Assembly: GCF_037975245.1 (NCBI RefSeq)
Contig: NC_092569.1
Coordinates: forward strand, 10,691,001 to 10,755,000
Length of the DNA stretch: 64,000 bases
DNA from: Apostichopus japonicus
Lineage: Eukaryota; Echinodermata; Holothuroidea; Aspidochirotida; Stichopodidae
Reading direction: 5' to 3'
The position numbers and the translations under genes are program-made. The notes under the pieces are model-generated. The model was not told the origin of the DNA. It made no database searches and saw only the letters and a program-made list of their open reading frames with translations. Of this stretch, positions 51,570 through 64,000 are shown piece by piece (positions within the stretch are counted from its first letter, which is position 1; every line of letters begins with the position of its first letter).

Positions 51570-54500
51570 ATAAATTACAAGGTAAATCAACTGTGAATGT
51601 TGATGAAAATATCAGAGATGGGGTGAAACGGAAGATCGAAGCATCAGGCATTGGAGGTTAACGCATCATCAAAGTTTAATCCTGTTTGAAAGAAAATGGG
51701 CTCGAATGTAGAAATAACGAAAATGACTCGATTCTGCAAAATAATAAATGATGCCTTTCCAAGAATTTCCTCCCTTGTTAACAATGACATGACCGAATCA
51801 CCTCTAATTATAGATACTACTTAACGTAAATTAAAAGTGATATAAGGATTAAAAAGTGTGACGAAAACATGACAGGGTTGGTCAGTTTTCATTACTACCG
51901 TTACAACTGTTTTTATTATCTTTATCTTTGCAGAGGAAGTATGTATAATTTGTTCAAACATTTATAATTTTCTAATGAATATATGATATAAATCAATAAA
52001 TATACACACACAACTACTAACAATGTTAAAGAAGAATCCATTTCTTGTAAATTATTAAAGATGGTATGTTATAATATATTGGCATTCAGCTTCATTAAGG
52101 ATAAACAAAGGAATGACTTAATTAAAGAATGAAAACAAAGGCAAAAACCAAGAGAGGAAGTGGAAGGGGGAAAAGAGAGTGTGGTCCACCAAATATCGAA
52201 ATTAGGGTATAGTCTATGTGATTTTCCGTGTGTTTTTCTCTTAAGAGGCGAACCAGGCATGAAACAAATTAATCTTCCTGTTAAGCGTTGACCCGCGTTC
52301 TGCAATTAATTAACCAACAAATTGAATATATCACATATCAAGAGAGTCATAGAAGGGGTATTCCAGTTAAATCTTCACCTCAGGTTGCCAAAAATTACAT
52401 TTAACAAGTTACAAAGAGATCTGACTTTTTGCCAAAATTTACAATGAAATTCGATTGTCTTGATTCCAACATGAACTAATAAACGTTGACATATATAGTT
52501 ATAGGATAACGGGGAAATATGAGGCTTATCTCTTGGCTTTCATGCACTTATTTAGAGGTAATTGCTTCCTATTCAGGGACATTTTAATTGTCTCATGTTA
52601 ATGTTACATTTCATTAGCCAAGTGTATACTAGAAAAGGAATGAGAGATTGGCTAATTGAGTAGAAGCGGAAACATGTTAAGGAATTAAGGATGTTGCCAA
52701 GTTTCTAAACATTATGATTTGAAACGAACATATATACAGAAATAAAGTACACTCTCTCTTCAATTCACAACAAAAAGTACAAAGAGTAACTTAAAAGGAA
52801 ACACTCAATACACCCAGGGGTGCAACCTCGTCTACTTGGGGGAGGGGGGGGTGTGGCTTTATCCCCAAGAATAGAATCATGCGCCCCCTCCCAACTGGCA
52901 GACAGAATATTACAACATAACTATATATAACGTGTGTGTGCGGTACAACCCAAGCAGTAAAAACATAGCACCATTTTGCATCTAAGCACTCTCCTTTCTC
53001 AGCCTTATACCACTCCCCTTGATGAAATAACATCTTAGATCCCCACCCACCAAATAAAGCATGGTGGTTGTGTCTCTGTATACACCCTGCTCCGCCCTCT
53101 CGTAAGACATTAATTTGTTCTAGTCAAATAGTTACCATGAAGATCATGAAATGAGAGGTCTTTAAAAAGAACCTTTGATTTGATTAGTTTTTATTGGAAA
53201 GATAAAAGTGCAAAAGCTCTAATATACGTTTAGACGAAAGTGTCAATGTTTCTCATTCTTGTTAGCACAGACAATTTATAGTTGTATCTCAAGCTAGGCA
53301 GTATTCACGTTTCACGTTTGACTTAGTCATATGCTTAGGGTGGCATTGGTAGTGGGGTAGGGTTGGGCAAGATAATTTTGTCCGAAGAAATATAAACCAA
53401 AGGCTACTTCACAATGTCGAAAAAAAAACAGGGACGGGGCAGAAATTTTAGTTGAGGTCCGCCCTGGTGAAGGGTCTAATCAGAGTGGTGCCTCCTCCTA
53501 TTTGAGAAATTGTGCTTAGTTTATTAGGATTTAGATGCAAAATGGTGCTATAATTTCCACATTATTTTAACAACATTTGCGTAGTACAAGTTTAAAACTG
53601 TTTAGCATTAGTTTTCTTATTAAATATAAGAAAAGAAAGTCTGAAAATATTTTGGTATCAACGTACCCCCCCCCCCCCAAATAAATATTTGTTCACCTCT
53701 TGTTTTTTTTTCCATTACAATATTACACTATGAACTTGATCTTTTCACGAAGCACTGTTATATGCGTATTATAGTATAATAATGACTCAGATCGTGTCTC
53801 GAGAAGTTGGGGGTTCGTGGACAACTCTGACATCCACAGGGGGTTCGCAGGGGGATAAAAGGGAAACCATGCTCTATATAAAAGATATAGTGAAGTTGAA
53901 CAATAAAACAGCACGCCAGAATTCTGAGGGAACATGGAGTACTTCTAAATTATATAAATCGTAATATACAAAAACATGAAAACTGTCGATATGACTTAAA
54001 CCAATCAAACTGGTAAGTCGTTTCTACACGTGACTCGAATGTACTTTGAGCATGCGGAGTGTAAAACACGTGATTGTTGATAAATTTAGCAACCATCACA
54101 TGACGTCATAACTCACCTGCTTCCCATCTATTTCCGTGGAACAGATACAATTTACATATTCCCATCGGTGTATATTTGGCATTCTTTGGTGAATAGCTTT
54201 CTGGTCACCCCTGGCATACGTGTTTCAACATCTTAGTATAGGAGGGAAGAGATAGATATGTAATTTTCATGCTGACAACACGGTGATTTGCAAGGAGGAA
54301 ACGATCCCTAATTGAAGGGGATGTGTCGGTTAATAAGTGGCAGGAACTTCAGTATTTGGCATCGCGAAAGGGCTTCTTACTATAACAGCGGTTTCTTGAG
54401 CTTCGCATTGTACCTTGTTTACATTTAAACTTTGCTTCTGGAGATTTGAATGGTTTATATATGGTTTACATTGGATACATATAAGTAATGTAGATCATCA

Positions 54501-55065
54501 CAGACAATAGCATATTCAGAACAACCGGATTAATTTCTTGTTTCCAAATAACTATCGGCTTAACTATCTCTCGATCGGATCCTTGGCCAAAAGAGTTGGA
54601 TTAACATATCAATATCTCCTTGACCTGTTTGGATCAATTTGCTTTGAATGAACGGGCAATCTCTGTTATTTTAATATTATTGGATAAATATCTTCTTTCT
54701 CGTGATAATGTAGCTGACCACCAGCCATCTGTTTAAAGACTTTGTCTGTTGTCGTGACGTTTCTGGAGAATATTTCTAACTTTTAACAGATCCTACACCA
54801 CAAGCCTTTCTATTGATCTGTTTACTACGCAAAGAGGCTTTACTATCGAGATAAGCAAATCTGTCGGAATCGACAACAATACATACTTTCACAAGAATCT
54901 GTGTCATATTTGCAAAGACAAAACTTTCCGATTCCGTTTCTTTTTCAATATTGGGTGACACAACAATGCATCGCTCGCCTGTAATAACATGTTAGCTGTG
55001 AACGCATCGACTGAAATACATCATCGAACGACTGCGCTGAAGACTACACGAGAACCATTAAAAAT
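51570..55065. other. Intergenic region between the two MAM receptor genes
   Basis: AT-rich DNA with dispersed-repeat traces: CAGGGGTGCAACCTCG followed by a G-run at 52814, and a poly-C run near 53670. No exon with a recognisable domain was found on either strand. The promoter of the gene starting at 55066 is expected in the last kilobase, but no certain core element is visible. Confidence 0.5.
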
Positions 55066-63232
<8,167 letters not shown>

Positions 63233-63488
63233 GTATAACCACTGAATTATTATTTGGATCTACTCAAGCAATATATGATTCGATCTTCTACATGCGATTT
63301 GATCATTAACACGTAGTTTGGATCATCAATACGTGATAAGATATCAACTTATTCGCTTATTAGTTTTTTTTTATTTGGTGGACACATCTAGGAGAGAAAC
63401 ATATAGATCAATTTCAAACTTATGTTGAGCAATGCTTGACAAAAATTTCATCATCATCACCGCCATTATAACCATATTCATCAATAGA

Positions 63489-63945
63489 CATAGCCATAGC
63501 CATTATCATAGCCATAACCATTGTCATTGCCATAGCCATAGTCATAGTCATAGTCATAGCCATAGCAATTGCCATAGCCATAGCCATAGCCAAAGCCATA
63601 GTCATAGTCATAGTCGTAGCCATAGTCATAGTCATAGCCATAGCCATAGCCATAGCCTTAGTCATATTCATAGCCATAGCCATAGTCATAGTCATAGCCA
63701 TAGCCATAGCCATTTCCATAGCCATAGCCATAGCCATTGCCATAGCCATAGCCATAGCTATAGCCATTGCCATAGCCATAGCCATAGTCATAGCCATAGC
63801 CATAGCCAAAGCCAAAGCCATAGCCATAGTCATAGTCGTAGTCATAGCCATAGCTATAGCCATTGCCATAGCCATAGCCATAGCCATAGCCATAGTCATA
63901 GCCATAGCCATAGCCAAAGCCAAAGCCATAGCCATAGTCATCAGT
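63489..63945. repeat. (CATAGC)n hexanucleotide repeat
   Basis: About 455 bp of CATAGC/CATAGT units with occasional CAAAGC and CATTGC, in intron 2 of the second MAM gene. Frames through it (HSHSHS, MAMAMA) are repeat shadows; the translated 'MAM' letters have nothing to do with the MAM domain. Confidence 0.95.
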
Positions 63946-64000
63946 GGTACTCAGATTAACCTGTTTTTGTATATATTTGATGTACTTTTTATTCTGGTGT

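Noticed and set aside
63420-63959. HSHSHS and MAMAMA frames
   Set aside because: Shadows of the (CATAGC)n repeat; not the MAM domain.

Overview
The window is eukaryotic nuclear DNA, most likely from a marine invertebrate. Split genes with GT-AG introns, TTAGGG-type telomere repeats, Kolobok and hAT transposons, a LINE relic and MAM-domain receptor genes all point that way. An echinoderm such as a sea cucumber is a reasonable guess, but nothing in the sequence fixes the species.

Bases 1-31370 are a tandem array of a compound satellite. Each unit has about 2.7 kb of non-coding sequence plus a tract of (CCCTAA)n. Seven telomeric tracts of about 180 to 1140 bp all point the same way (CCCTAA on the + strand), which is the orientation expected if the chromosome end lies to the left. 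The innermost tract ends directly against unique DNA at about 31370, so this looks like the inner border of a subtelomere.

One unit is split by an 11084-bp Kolobok-type DNA transposon (9492-20575), with TTAA target duplications and perfect 16-bp inverted ends. It carries two convergent genes. On the + strand, ten exons splice in silico into an uninterrupted 821-aa THAP/DDE transposase. On the - strand, three exons give a 205-aa acidic, cysteine-rich protein that resembles the C-terminal 'ballast' domain of vertebrate P2X7 receptors. This pair is the most striking find in the window.

From 31371 onward the DNA is chromosomal. A seven-exon gene (35518-50939, + strand) encodes an 844-aa single-pass receptor: signal peptide, MAM domain, membrane segment, and a long tail with many YxxL/I motifs including an ITAM-like pair. 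A paralogue with the same signal-peptide/MAM exon structure starts at 55066 and runs off the right edge. The introns and intergenic DNA hold a LINE 3' relic, a tRNA-type SINE head, several hAT or hAT-like elements with target duplications, and large minisatellites (16 bp x about 131; 49 bp x about 57). The minisatellites show higher-order duplication.
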